Positions 37,386 through 46,249 of a DNA stretch of 64,000 bases are shown piece after piece. The number at the start of each line of letters is the position of its first letter. The first letter of the stretch is position 1. Under the pieces are notes generated by a model. That model was not told the DNA's origin, did not search any database, and was given only the letters and a program-made list of their open reading frames with translations. Source of the stretch: Acanthosepion esculentum (lineage: Eukaryota > Mollusca > Cephalopoda > Sepiida > Sepiidae); assembly GCA_964036315.1 (NCBI GenBank), contig CAXIWW010000817.1, forward strand, positions 903,501-967,500, read 5' to 3'. A program made the translations under genes and the position numbers.

Positions 37386-39029
37386 CTTTTGCTATCAGCT
37401 GGTGTTGTTCACTAGTTTTTATATAAACATATATTTTTTTACTTTCATAGTGTTTTTTTTTTTAGTGGGGGGTCACTATTTGCTCATAGCTTGGACCCTT
37501 TGTGATCAGAAGCCTTGCTGTCAGATGTAGTTTATAGTCATACCTAGGACTAGTTGGCACTGTGGTGCTTTTGGCAATTTTGCTATCAGCTGTTGGCACT
37601 TTTGCTATTAGCTGTTAGCACTTTTGCTATCAGCTGTTGGCACTTTTGCTATCAGCTGTGGTGCTGTTGGCACTTTTGCTATCAGCTGTTGGCACTTTTG
37701 CTATCAGCGGTTGGCACTTTTGCTATCAGCTGTTGGCACTTTTGCTATCAACTGTTGGCATTTTGCTATCAGCTGTGGTGCTGTTGGCACTTTTGCTATC
37801 AACTGGTGTTGTTCGCAAGTTTTTATATAAACATGTATTTTTATACTTTCATAGTGTTTTTTTTATGGGGGGTCACTATTTGCTCATAGCTTGGACCCTT
37901 CGTGATCAGAAGCCTTGCTGTCAGATGTACTTTATAGTCATACCTAGGACTAGTTGGCAATGTGGTGCTCTAGGCACTTTTGCTATCAGCTGTTGGCACT
38001 TTTGCTATCAGCTGTTGGCACTTTTGCTATCAGCTGTTGTGCTGTTGGCACTTTTCCTATCAACTGTTGTTGTACGCAAGTTTTTATATAAACATGTATT
38101 TTTATATTTTCATAGTGTTTTTTTTTTAGTGGGGGTAACTATTTGCTCATAGCTGGGACCCTTTGTGATCAGAAACCTTGCTGTCAGATGAAGTTTATAG
38201 TCATACGTGGGACTAGTCGGCACTGTGGTGCTGTTGGCACTTTTGCTATCAGCTGTTGGCACTTTTGCTATCAGCTGTTGGCACTTTTGTTATCAGCTGT
38301 TGGCACATTTGGGATCAGCTGTTGGCACTTTTGCTATCAGCTGTGGTGCTGTTGGCAATTTTGCTATCAACTGGTGTTGTTCGCAAGTTTTTATATAAAG
38401 ATGTATTTTTATACTTTCATAGTCTTTTTATTTTAGTGGGGGGTCACTATTTGCTCATAGCTGGGACACTTTGTGATCAGAAGCTTTGCTGTCAGATGTA
38501 GTTTATAGTCATACCTAGGACTAGTTGGCACTGTGGTGCTGTTGGCACTTTTGCTATCAGCTGTTGGCACTTTTACTATCAGCTGTGGTGCTGTTGGCAC
38601 TTTTGCTATCAAATGGTGTTGTTCGCAAAGTTTTTATATAAACATGTATTTTTATACTTTCATTGTGTTTTTTTATGGGGGGTCACTATTTGCTCATAGC
38701 TTGGACCCTTTGTGATCAGAACACTTGCTGTCAGATGTACTTTATAGTCATACCTTGGACTAGTTGGCACTGTGGTGCTGTTGGCACATTTTTCTATCAG
38801 TTGTTGGCACTTTTGCTATCTGCTATTGGCACTTTTGCTATCAGCTGTTGGCACTTTTGCTATCATCTGTGGTGCTGTTGGCACTTTTGCTATCAACTGG
38901 TGTTGTTCGCAAGTTTTTATATAAGCATGTATTTTTATACTTTCATAGTGTTTTTTTTATAGTGGGGGGTCACTATTTGCTTATAGCTGGGACCCTTTGT
39001 GATCAGAAGCCTTGCTGTCAGATGTAGTT

Positions 39030-42000
39030 TATAGTCATACCTAGGACTAGTTGGCACTGTGGTGCTGTTGGCACTTTTGCTATCAGCTGTTGGCACTTTT
39101 GCTATCAGCTGTTGGCACTTTTGCTATCAGCTGTGGTGCTCTTGGCACTTTTGCTATCAACTGGTGTTGTTCGCAAGTTTTTATATAAACATGTATTTTT
39201 ATACTTTCATAGAGTTTTTTTTTAGAGGGGGGTCACTCTTTGCTCATAGCTGGGACCCTTTGTGATCAGAAGCCTTGCTGTCATATGTAGTTTATAGTCA
39301 TACCTAGGACTAGTTGGCACTGTGGTGCTGTTGGCACTTTTGCTATCAGCTGTTGGCACTTTTGCTATCAGCTGTTGGCACTTTTGCTATTAGCTATTGG
39401 CACTTTTGCTATCAGCTGTTGGCACTTTTGCTATCATCTGTGGTGCTGTTGGCACTTTTGCTATCAACTGGTGTTGTTCGCAAGTTTTTATATAAGCATG
39501 TATTTTTATACTTTCATAGTGTTTTTTTTTATAGGGGGGGTCACTATTTGCTCATAGCTGGGACCCTTTGTGATCAGAAGCCTTGCTGTCAGATGTAGTT
39601 TATAGTCATACCTAGGACTAGTTGGCACTGTGGTGCTGTTGGCACTTTTGCTATCAGCTGTTGGCACTTTTGCTATCAACTATTGGCACTTTTGCTATCA
39701 GCTGTTGGCACTTTTGCTATCATCTGTGGTGATGTTGGCACTTTTGCTATCAACTGGTGTTGTTCGCAAGTTTTTACATAAACATGTATTTTTATACTTT
39801 CATAGAGTTTTTTTTTTAGTGGGGGGTCACACTTTGCTCATAGCTGGGACACTTTGTGATCAGAAGCCTTGCTGTCAGATGTAGTTTATAATCATACCTA
39901 GGACTAGTTGGCACTGTGGTGCTGTTGGCACATTTGCTATCAGCTGTTGGCACTTTTGCTATCAGCTGTTGGCACTTTTGCTATCAGCTATTGGCACTTT
40001 TGCTATCAGCTGTTGGCACTTTTGCTATCATCTGTGGTGCTGTTGGCACTTTTGCTATCAACTGGTGTTGTTCGCAAGTTTTTATATAAGCATGTATTTT
40101 TATACTTTCATAGTGTTTTTTTTTATAGTGGGGTGTCACTATTTGCTCATAGCTGGGACCCTTTGTGATCAGAAGCCTTGCTGTCAGATGTAGTTTATAG
40201 TCATACCTAGGACTAGTTGGCACTGTGGTGCTGTTGGCACTTTTGCTATCAGCTGTTGGCACTTTTGCTATCAGCTGTTGGCACTTTTGCTATCAGCTGT
40301 GGTGCTGTTGGCACTTTTGCTATCAACTGGTGTTGTTCGCAAGTTTTTATATAAACATGAATTTTTATACATTCATAGTGTTTTTTTTTGGTGGGGGGTC
40401 ACTATTTGCTCATAGCTGGGACCCTTTGTGATCAGAAGCCTTGCTGTCAGTGTAGTTTATAATCATACCTAGGACTAGTTGGCAATGTGGTGCTGTTGGC
40501 ACTTTTGCTATCTGCTGTTGGCACTTTTGCTATCAGCTGTTGGCAATTTTGCTATCAGCTGTGGTGCTGTTGGCACTTTTTCTATCAACTGGTGTTGTTC
40601 GCAAGTTTTTATATAAACATATATTTTTATACTTTCATAGTGTTTTTTTTTAGTGGGGGGTTACTATTTGCTCATAGCTGGGACCATTTGTGATCAGAAG
40701 CCTTGCTGTCAGATGTAGTTTATAGTCATACTTAGGACTAGTTGGCACTGTGGTGCAGTTGGCACTTGCTATCAGCTGTTGGCAATTTTGCTATCAGCTG
40801 TTGGCACTTTTGCTATCAGCTGTTGTGCTCTTGGCACTTTTGCTATCAACTGGTGTTGTTCGCAAGTTTTTATATAAACATGTATTTTTATACTTTCATA
40901 GTGTTTTTTTTTTAGTGGGGGGTCACTATTTGCTCATAGCTTGGACCCTTTGTGATCAGAAGCCTTGCTGTCAGATGTAGTTTATAGTCATACCTAGGAC
41001 TAGTTGGCAATGTGGTGCTGTTTGCACTTTTGCTATCAGCTGTGTGCACTTTTGCTATCAGCTGTTGGCACTTTTGCTATCAGCTGTGGTGCTGTTTGCA
41101 CTTTTGCTATCAACTGGTGTTGTTTGCAAGTTTTTATATAAGCAAGTATTTTTATACATTCATAGAGTTTTTTTTATAGTGGGGGGTCACTATTTGCTCA
41201 TAGCTGGGACCCTTTGTGTTCAGAAGCCTTGCTGTCAGATGTAGTTTATAGTCATACCTAGGACTAGTTGGCACTGTGGTGCTGTTGGCACTTTTGCTAT
41301 CAGCTGTTGGCACTTTTGCTATCAGCTGTTGGCACATTTGCTATAAGCTGTGGTGCTCTTGGCACTTTTGCTATCAACTGGTGTTGTTCGCAAGTTTTTA
41401 TATAAATATGTATTTTTATACTTTCATAGAGTTTTTTTTTAGTGGGGGGTCACTCTTTGCACATAGCTGGGACCTTTGTGATCAGAAGCCTTGCTGTCAT
41501 ATGTAGTTTATACTCATACCTAGGACTAGTTGGCACTGTGGTGCTGTTGGCACATTTGCTATCAGCTGTTGGCACTTTTGCTATCAGCTGTTGGCACTTT
41601 TGCTATCAGCTGTTGGCACTTTTGCTATTAGCTATTGGCACTTTTGCTATCAGCTGTTGGCACTTTTGCTATCATCTGTGGTGCTGTTGGCACTTTTGCT
41701 ATCAACTGGTGTTGTTCGCAAGTTTTTATATAAGCATGTATTTTTATACTTTCATAGTGTTTTTTTTATAGGGGGGGTCACTATTTGCTCATAGCTGGGA
41801 CCCTTTGTGATCAGAAGCCTTGCTATCAGATGTAGTTTATAGTCATACCTAGGACTAGTTGGCACTGTGGTGCTGTTGGCACTTTTGCTATCAGCTGTTG
41901 GCACTTTTGCTATCAGCTGTTGGCACTTTTGCTATCAGCTGTGGTGCTGTTGGCACTTTTGCTATCAACTGGTGTTGTTCGCAAGTTTTTATATAAACAT

Positions 42001-45000
42001 GTATTTTTATACATTCATAGTGTTTTTTTTAGTGGGGGGTCACTATTTGCTCATAGCTGGGACCCTTTGTGATCAGAAGCCTTGCTGTCAGTGTAGTTTA
42101 TAATCATACCTAGGACTAGTTGGCAATGTGGTGCTGTTGGCACTTTTGCTATCTGCTGTTGGCACTTTTGCTATCAGCTGTTGGCAATTTTGCTATCAGC
42201 TGTTGGCACTTTTGCTATCAGCTGTGGTGCTGTTGGCACTTGTGCTATCAACTGGTGTTGTTCGCAAGTTTTTATATAAACATGTATTTTTATACTTTCA
42301 TAGTGTTTTTTTTTTAGTGGGGGGTCACTATTTGCTCATAGCTGGGACCATTTGTGATCAGAAGCCTTGCTGTCAGATGTTGTTTATAGTCATACCTAGG
42401 ACTAGGTGGTACTGTGGTGCAGTTGGCACTTTTGCTATCAGCTGTTGGCAATTTTGCTATCAGCTGTTGGCACTTTTGCTATCAGCTGTTGTGCTCTTGG
42501 CACTTTTGCTATCAACTGGTGTTGTTCGCAAGTTTTTATATAAACATGTATGTTTATAAATTCATAGTGTTTTTTTTTTAGTGGGTGGTCACTATTTGCT
42601 CATAGCTTGGACCCTTTGTGATCAGAAGCCTTGCTGTCAGATGTAGTTTATAGTCATACCTAGGACTAGTTGGCAATGTGGTGCTGTTTGCACTTTTGCT
42701 ATCAGCTCTGTGCACTTTTGCTATCAGCTGTTGGCACTTTTGCTATCAGCTGTGGTGCTGTTTGCACTTTTGCTATCAACTGGTGTTGTTCGCAAGTTTT
42801 TATATAAGCATGCATTTTTATAATTTCATAGTGTTTTTTTTATAGTGGGGGGTCACTATTTGCTCATAGCTGGGACCCTTTGTGATCAGAAGCCTTGCTG
42901 TCAGATGTAGTTTATAGTCATACCTAGGACTAGTTGGCACTGTGGGGCTGTTGGCACTTTTGCTATCAGCTGTTGGCACTTTTGCTATCAGCTGTTGGCA
43001 CTTTTGCTATCAGCTGTTGGCACTTTTGCTATCAGCTGTGGTGCTGTTGGCACTTTTGCTATCAACTGGTTTTGTTTGCAAGTTTTTATATAAGCATGTA
43101 TTTTTATACTTTCATAGAGTGTTTTTTATAGTGGGGGGTCACTATTTGCTCATAGCTGGGACCCTTTGTGATCAGAAGCCTTGCTGTCAGATGTAGTTTA
43201 TAGTCATACCTAGGACTAGTTGGCACTGTGGTGCTGTTGGAACTTTTGCTATCAGCTGTTGGTACTTTTGCTATCAGCTGTTGGCACTTTTGCTATCAGC
43301 TGTGGTGCTCTTGGCACTTTTGCTATCAACTGGTGTTGTTCGCAAGTTTTTATATAAACATGTATTTTTATACTTTCATAGAGTTTTTTTCTAGTGGGGG
43401 ATCACTCTTTGCTCATAGCTGTGACCCTCTGTGATCAGAAGCCTTGCTGTCAGATGTAGTTTATAGTCATACCTAGGACTAGTTGGCACTGTGGTGCTGT
43501 TGGCACATTTGCTATCAGCTGTTGGCACTTTTGCTATCAGCTGTTGGCACTTTTGCTATCAGCTGTTGGCACTTTTGCTATTAGCTATTGGCACTTTTGC
43601 TATCAGCTGTTGGCACTTTTGCTATCATCTGTGGTGCTGTTGGCACTTTTGCTATCAACTGGTGTTGTTCGCAAGTTTTTATATAAGCATGTATTTTTAT
43701 ACTTTCATAGTGTTTTTTTTATAGGGGGGGGGGTCACTATTTGCTCATAGCTGGGACCCTTTGTGATCAGAAGCCTTGCTGTCAGATGTAGTTTATAGTC
43801 ATACCTAGGACTAGTTGGCACTGTGGTGCTGTTGGCACTTTTGCTATCAGCTGTTGGCACTTTTGCTATCAACTATTGGCACTTTTGCTATCAGCTGTTG
43901 GCACTTTTGCTATCATCTGTGGTGATGTTGGCACTTTTGCTATCAACTGGTGTTGTTCGCAAGTTTTTACATAAACATGTATTTTTATACTTTCATAGAG
44001 TTTTTTTTTTAGTGGGGGGTCACACTTTGCTCATAGCTGGGACACTTTGTGATCAGAAGCCTTGCTGTCAGATGTAGTTTATAATCATACCTAGGACTAG
44101 TTGGCACTGTGGTGCTGTTGGCACATTTGCTATCAGCTGTTGGCACTTTTGCTATCAGCTGTTGGCACTTTTGCTATCAGCTGTTGGTACTTTTGCTATC
44201 AGCTATTGGCACTTTTGCTATCAGCTGTTGGCACTTTTGCTATCATCTGTGGTGCTGTTGGCACTTTTGCTATCAACAGGTGTTGTTCGCAAGTTTTTAT
44301 ATAAGCATGTATTTTTATACTTTCATAGTGTTTTTTTTTATAGTGGGGTGTCACTATTTGCTCATAGCTGGGACCCTTTGTGATCAGAAGCCTTGCTGTC
44401 AGATGTAGTTTATAGTCATACCTAGGACTAGTTGGCACTGTGGTGCTGTTGGCACTTTTGCTATCAGCTGTTGGCACTTTTGCTATCAGCTGTTGGCACT
44501 TTTGCTATCAGCTGTGGTGCTGTTGGCACTTTTGCTATCAACTGGTGTTGTTCGCAAGTTTTTATATAAACATGTATTTTTATACATTCATAGTGTTTTT
44601 TTTTAGTGGGGGGTCACTATTTGCTCATAGCTGGGACCCTTTGTGATCAGAAGCCTTGCTGTCAGTGTATTTTATAATCATACCTAGGATTAGTTGGCAA
44701 TGTGGTGCTGTTGGCACTTTTGCTATCTGCTGTTGGCACTTTTGCTATCAGCTGTTGGCAATTTTGCTATCAGCTGGTGTTGTTCGCAAGTTTTTATATA
44801 AACATGTATTTTTATACTTTCATAGTGTTTTTTTTTTAGTGGGGGGTCACTATTTGCTCATAGCTGGGACCATTTGTGATCAGAAGCCTTGCTGTCACAT
44901 GTTGTTTATAGTCATACCTAGGACTAGTTGGCACTGTGGTGCAGTTGGCACTTTTGCTACCAGCTGTTGGCAATTTTGCTATCAGCTGTTGGCACTTTTG

Positions 45001-45110
45001 CTATCAGCTGTTGTGCTCTTGGCACTTTTGCTATCAACTGGTGTTGTTCGCAAGTTTTTATATAAACATGTATGTTTATAATTTCATAGTGTTTTTTTTT
45101 TAGTGGGGGG
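39030..45110 (+). repeat. Higher-order repeat, about 2.0-2.2 kb, three copies
   Basis: A cassette series starting near 39,030 returns near 41,250 and 43,200 (39,059/41,276/43,228). First and third copies are closest: 39,630/43,823 and 39,908/44,101 keep a 4,193-bp offset, and 40,225/44,440 is 22 bp more. Shared marks are GCTATTAGCTATTGG, TTTTTACATAAACATG, CATAGAGTTTT and TCAGTGTAGTTTATAATC. The third copy is cut by the retrotransposon at 45,110, which makes the earlier copies useful for judging what is missing there. Confidence 0.85.
44421..44682 (+). repeat. Exemplar satellite cassette (262 bp)
   Basis: This is a clean example of the basic cassette. CCTAGG begins at 44,421. The left linker CTGTGGTG is at 44,438-44,445, and three 22-bp units run 44,446-44,511. 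The right linker is at 44,512-44,519, followed by a terminal unit changed to end TATCAAC. The core then gives TTCGCAAG at 44,551-44,558, TATATAAA at 44,563-44,570, nine T at 44,596-44,604 and six G at 44,608-44,613. TGATCA, GCCTTGCTGTCAG and the next CCTAGG at 44,683 complete it. I do not recognise the core as any known transposon or RNA gene. Confidence 0.93.
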
Positions 45111-45331
45111 AAACATTGTACTATTCATTGATGTTGCATTTAAATACAAAGTGTTTTTGATATACCCTTCTCTTTCGTATGTTATTTTGTTTATGTTATG
45201 GTGACCTCAATTTGATCGCTTGTTGAACCTTTAGGCCAAACTAGCGGCTGTCCCGAAGGACTACTCCTATTTATCTACCTTCTGATACAAGCAACAATTA
45301 ACAACGAGAACTCTACCCCCCCATCACCATA
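45110..45331 (+). repeat. 5' LTR, truncated fragment
   Basis: From GAAACATTGTAC to CATCACCATA this matches 49,956-50,179 closely. Differences seen by eye include CTCAA/CCCAA, GATCGC/GATTGC, ACTACTCC/ACTGCTAC, GAACTC/GAAATC and the C-run near the end. Its left edge is not a TG terminus but abuts satellite sequence directly at TAGTGGGGGG. The downstream copy has a further ~240 bp ahead of the shared part, so this copy probably lost most of U3. The R-U5 part, including TTTAAATAC near 45,140, remains. Confidence 0.88.
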
Positions 45332-45333
45332 AG

Positions 45334-45355
45334 TGGTGACGCCCGACGTGATTTT
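45334..45355 (+). other. Primer-binding site, tRNA-Trp-like
   Basis: TGGTGAC followed by GCCCGACGTGATTT starts 4 bp after the LTR's terminal CA. The general eukaryotic tRNA-Trp 3' end would give TGGTGACCCCGACGTGATTT. The match is therefore complete apart from one extra G between TGGTGAC and CCCGACGTG. CsRn1-clade elements are known to use tRNA-Trp. Whether the extra base is a mutation or reflects the host's own tRNA cannot be told here. Confidence 0.75.
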
Positions 45356-45442
45356 AACACATATATATACACGCACGCACAAAAAAAAAAAAAAATTGAA
45401 CTGTCACAAAATTAGAATTTTTATTCAACACAAACCAAAAAC
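45356..45442 (+). other. Untranslated leader of the retrotransposon
   Basis: A short, A-rich leader lies between the primer site and the gag start. It holds a TA/CA-alternating stretch (ATATATATACACGCACGCAC) and a run of about 15 A at roughly 45,381-45,395. I see no obvious packaging structure. Confidence 0.7.
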
Positions 45443-46249
45443 ATGGCTGATGACGCTGAAGAAACTACAATTAATCAAAACCAACCAATCCAAGCTGTTG
45501 CGATAAAACCACCAAACTTCATTGAATCAAACGTAATAGCTTGGTTTGCGATAATGGAGGCGCAATTTAATATTGCAAATATAAGACAGACCAGTCAAAA
45601 ATTTTTTAACACTTTGGCAGCTCTCCCTGTGGACATAGTAGGAAATATACAGCCAACTATACTGCAATCAAAAGATTACGACGCACTAAGAGAAGCAGTG
45701 ACGGGCGCTTACGAGAAAACAAAACCAGAGATGCTGGACAAATTAATGTGGTCATCGACTGTAACAGGTCGTCCCTCAGTATACCTGAATGAACTTATGT
45801 CATTAGCAAGCCGAATTGGCGTAGGGGACGATATCGTACGTCACAAATTTATTCAAGCCCTACCTCACTCCATTAAACCAGTGGTAGCGGCACAAGTCGA
45901 TTTAGACACAGATCGCCTTGGAAGAATGGCGGATGACTTACTATTATATTTTAACAAACAAGACACCGCACATATTCAACAGATTTCGGGGAAGCAAAGG
46001 GATGAACAGCGAAATAAAAATGAAACTAAAAGGATACATGGCTGTTCCCACAGTGAAAATAAATTCCCTACCAGTGTTCGCCCTTTTAACAAGGACCAAA
46101 AACCTCTAATTTGCCGAGCGCATTTATACATTGCGGAACGTGCAAAATTTTGTAAGCCGTGGTGCAGATGGCCAAATAAACGGAATGTTCAAATGCAACC
46201 CAACTCTCGCCCAAATTCACCAGTTCCTCGTGAGATTTCGGAAAACTAA
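45443..46249 (+). CDS. gag: Gag polyprotein (268 aa), CHCC zinc knuckle
   Basis: This is the structural capsid/nucleocapsid precursor of the retrotransposon, forming the cytoplasmic particle that carries element RNA. The ATG at 45,443 has a favourable AAACATGG context and is the first in the element. The N-terminal two thirds resembles the capsid-like domain common in invertebrate gypsy Gags: a PPNF...WFAIMEAQF motif near residues 24-42, then an LPVDIVGNI-like segment and a YEALREAV-like segment. Near the C terminus C224-x2-H227-x9-C237-x3-C241 forms a CHCC knuckle in place of the usual CCHC. Basic and proline-rich residues follow. The frame stops at 46,247-46,249, 16 nt after the pol frame opens. 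The frame is uninterrupted. Family assignment rests on motif recognition, not a search. Confidence 0.9.
   Translation: MADDAEETTINQNQPIQAVAIKPPNFIESNVIAWFAIMEAQFNIANIRQTSQKFFNTLAALPVDIVGNIQPTILQSKDYDALREAVTGAYEKTKPEMLDKLMWSSTVTGRPSVYLNELMSLASRIGVGDDIVRHKFIQALPHSIKPVVAAQVDLDTDRLGRMADDLLLYFNKQDTAHIQQISGKQRDEQRNKNETKRIHGCSHSENKFPTSVRPFNKDQKPLICRAHLYIAERAKFCKPWCRWPNKRNVQMQPNSRPNSPVPREISEN
46234..46249 (+). other. gag-pol overlap, possible -1 frameshift site
   Basis: The pol frame opens after a TGA at 46,231-46,233 and gag ends with TAA at 46,247-46,249, so the two share 16 nt with pol at -1. The sequence just before the gag stop is G GAA AAC TAA. This resembles a slippery heptamer only in part, because the first triplet is not a homopolymer. 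No ATG occurs in the pol frame before 46,567, beyond the protease motifs. Expression of the protease therefore needs frameshifting here, or else this copy carries a one-base lesion. Confidence 0.65.

Larger units (their letters stand above)
33138..45110 (+). repeat. Satellite array block D, left of the retrotransposon
   Basis: I count about 43 cores in 12 kb, a mean spacing near 279 bp. Most cassettes have only 3-6 units, so this part is more regular than blocks B and C. A core subtype with TATAAGCATG and TTTATAGTGGGG becomes common from about 36 kb. The block ends at TAGTGGGGGG (45,101-45,110), where the retrotransposon LTR begins. Confidence 0.95.

Noticed and set aside
39984..40262. Antisense open frame through the core (PTSPRYDYKLHLTARLLIT and downstream), present in many cassettes
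   Set aside because: Its repetition only reflects the repeated DNA. Poly-A length variation shifts the frame from copy to copy, and no domain is recognisable.
44540..44600. CENP-B box at GTTGTTCGCAAG
   Set aside because: Only TTCG matches; the required downstream A and CGGG are absent.
44600..44613. G-quadruplex at the poly-G tract
   Set aside because: Only one G-run of 4-7 occurs per cassette, so four runs are not available within a short distance.
44421..44682. Hammerhead ribozyme, as found in some flatworm satellites
   Set aside because: CTGATAG on the minus strand resembles the CTGATGA box only partly, and no properly placed GAAA box with flanking stems could be found by eye.
44540..44682. 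tRNA-derived SINE with A and B boxes
   Set aside because: GTTCGCAAG is a weak B-box resemblance and the A-box-like AGTGGGG lies on the wrong side; no RNA fold is evident.
45918..46109. 63-codon frame overlapping gag
   Set aside because: It is an out-of-frame shadow of gag, whose own frame carries the capsid-like and CHCC motifs.
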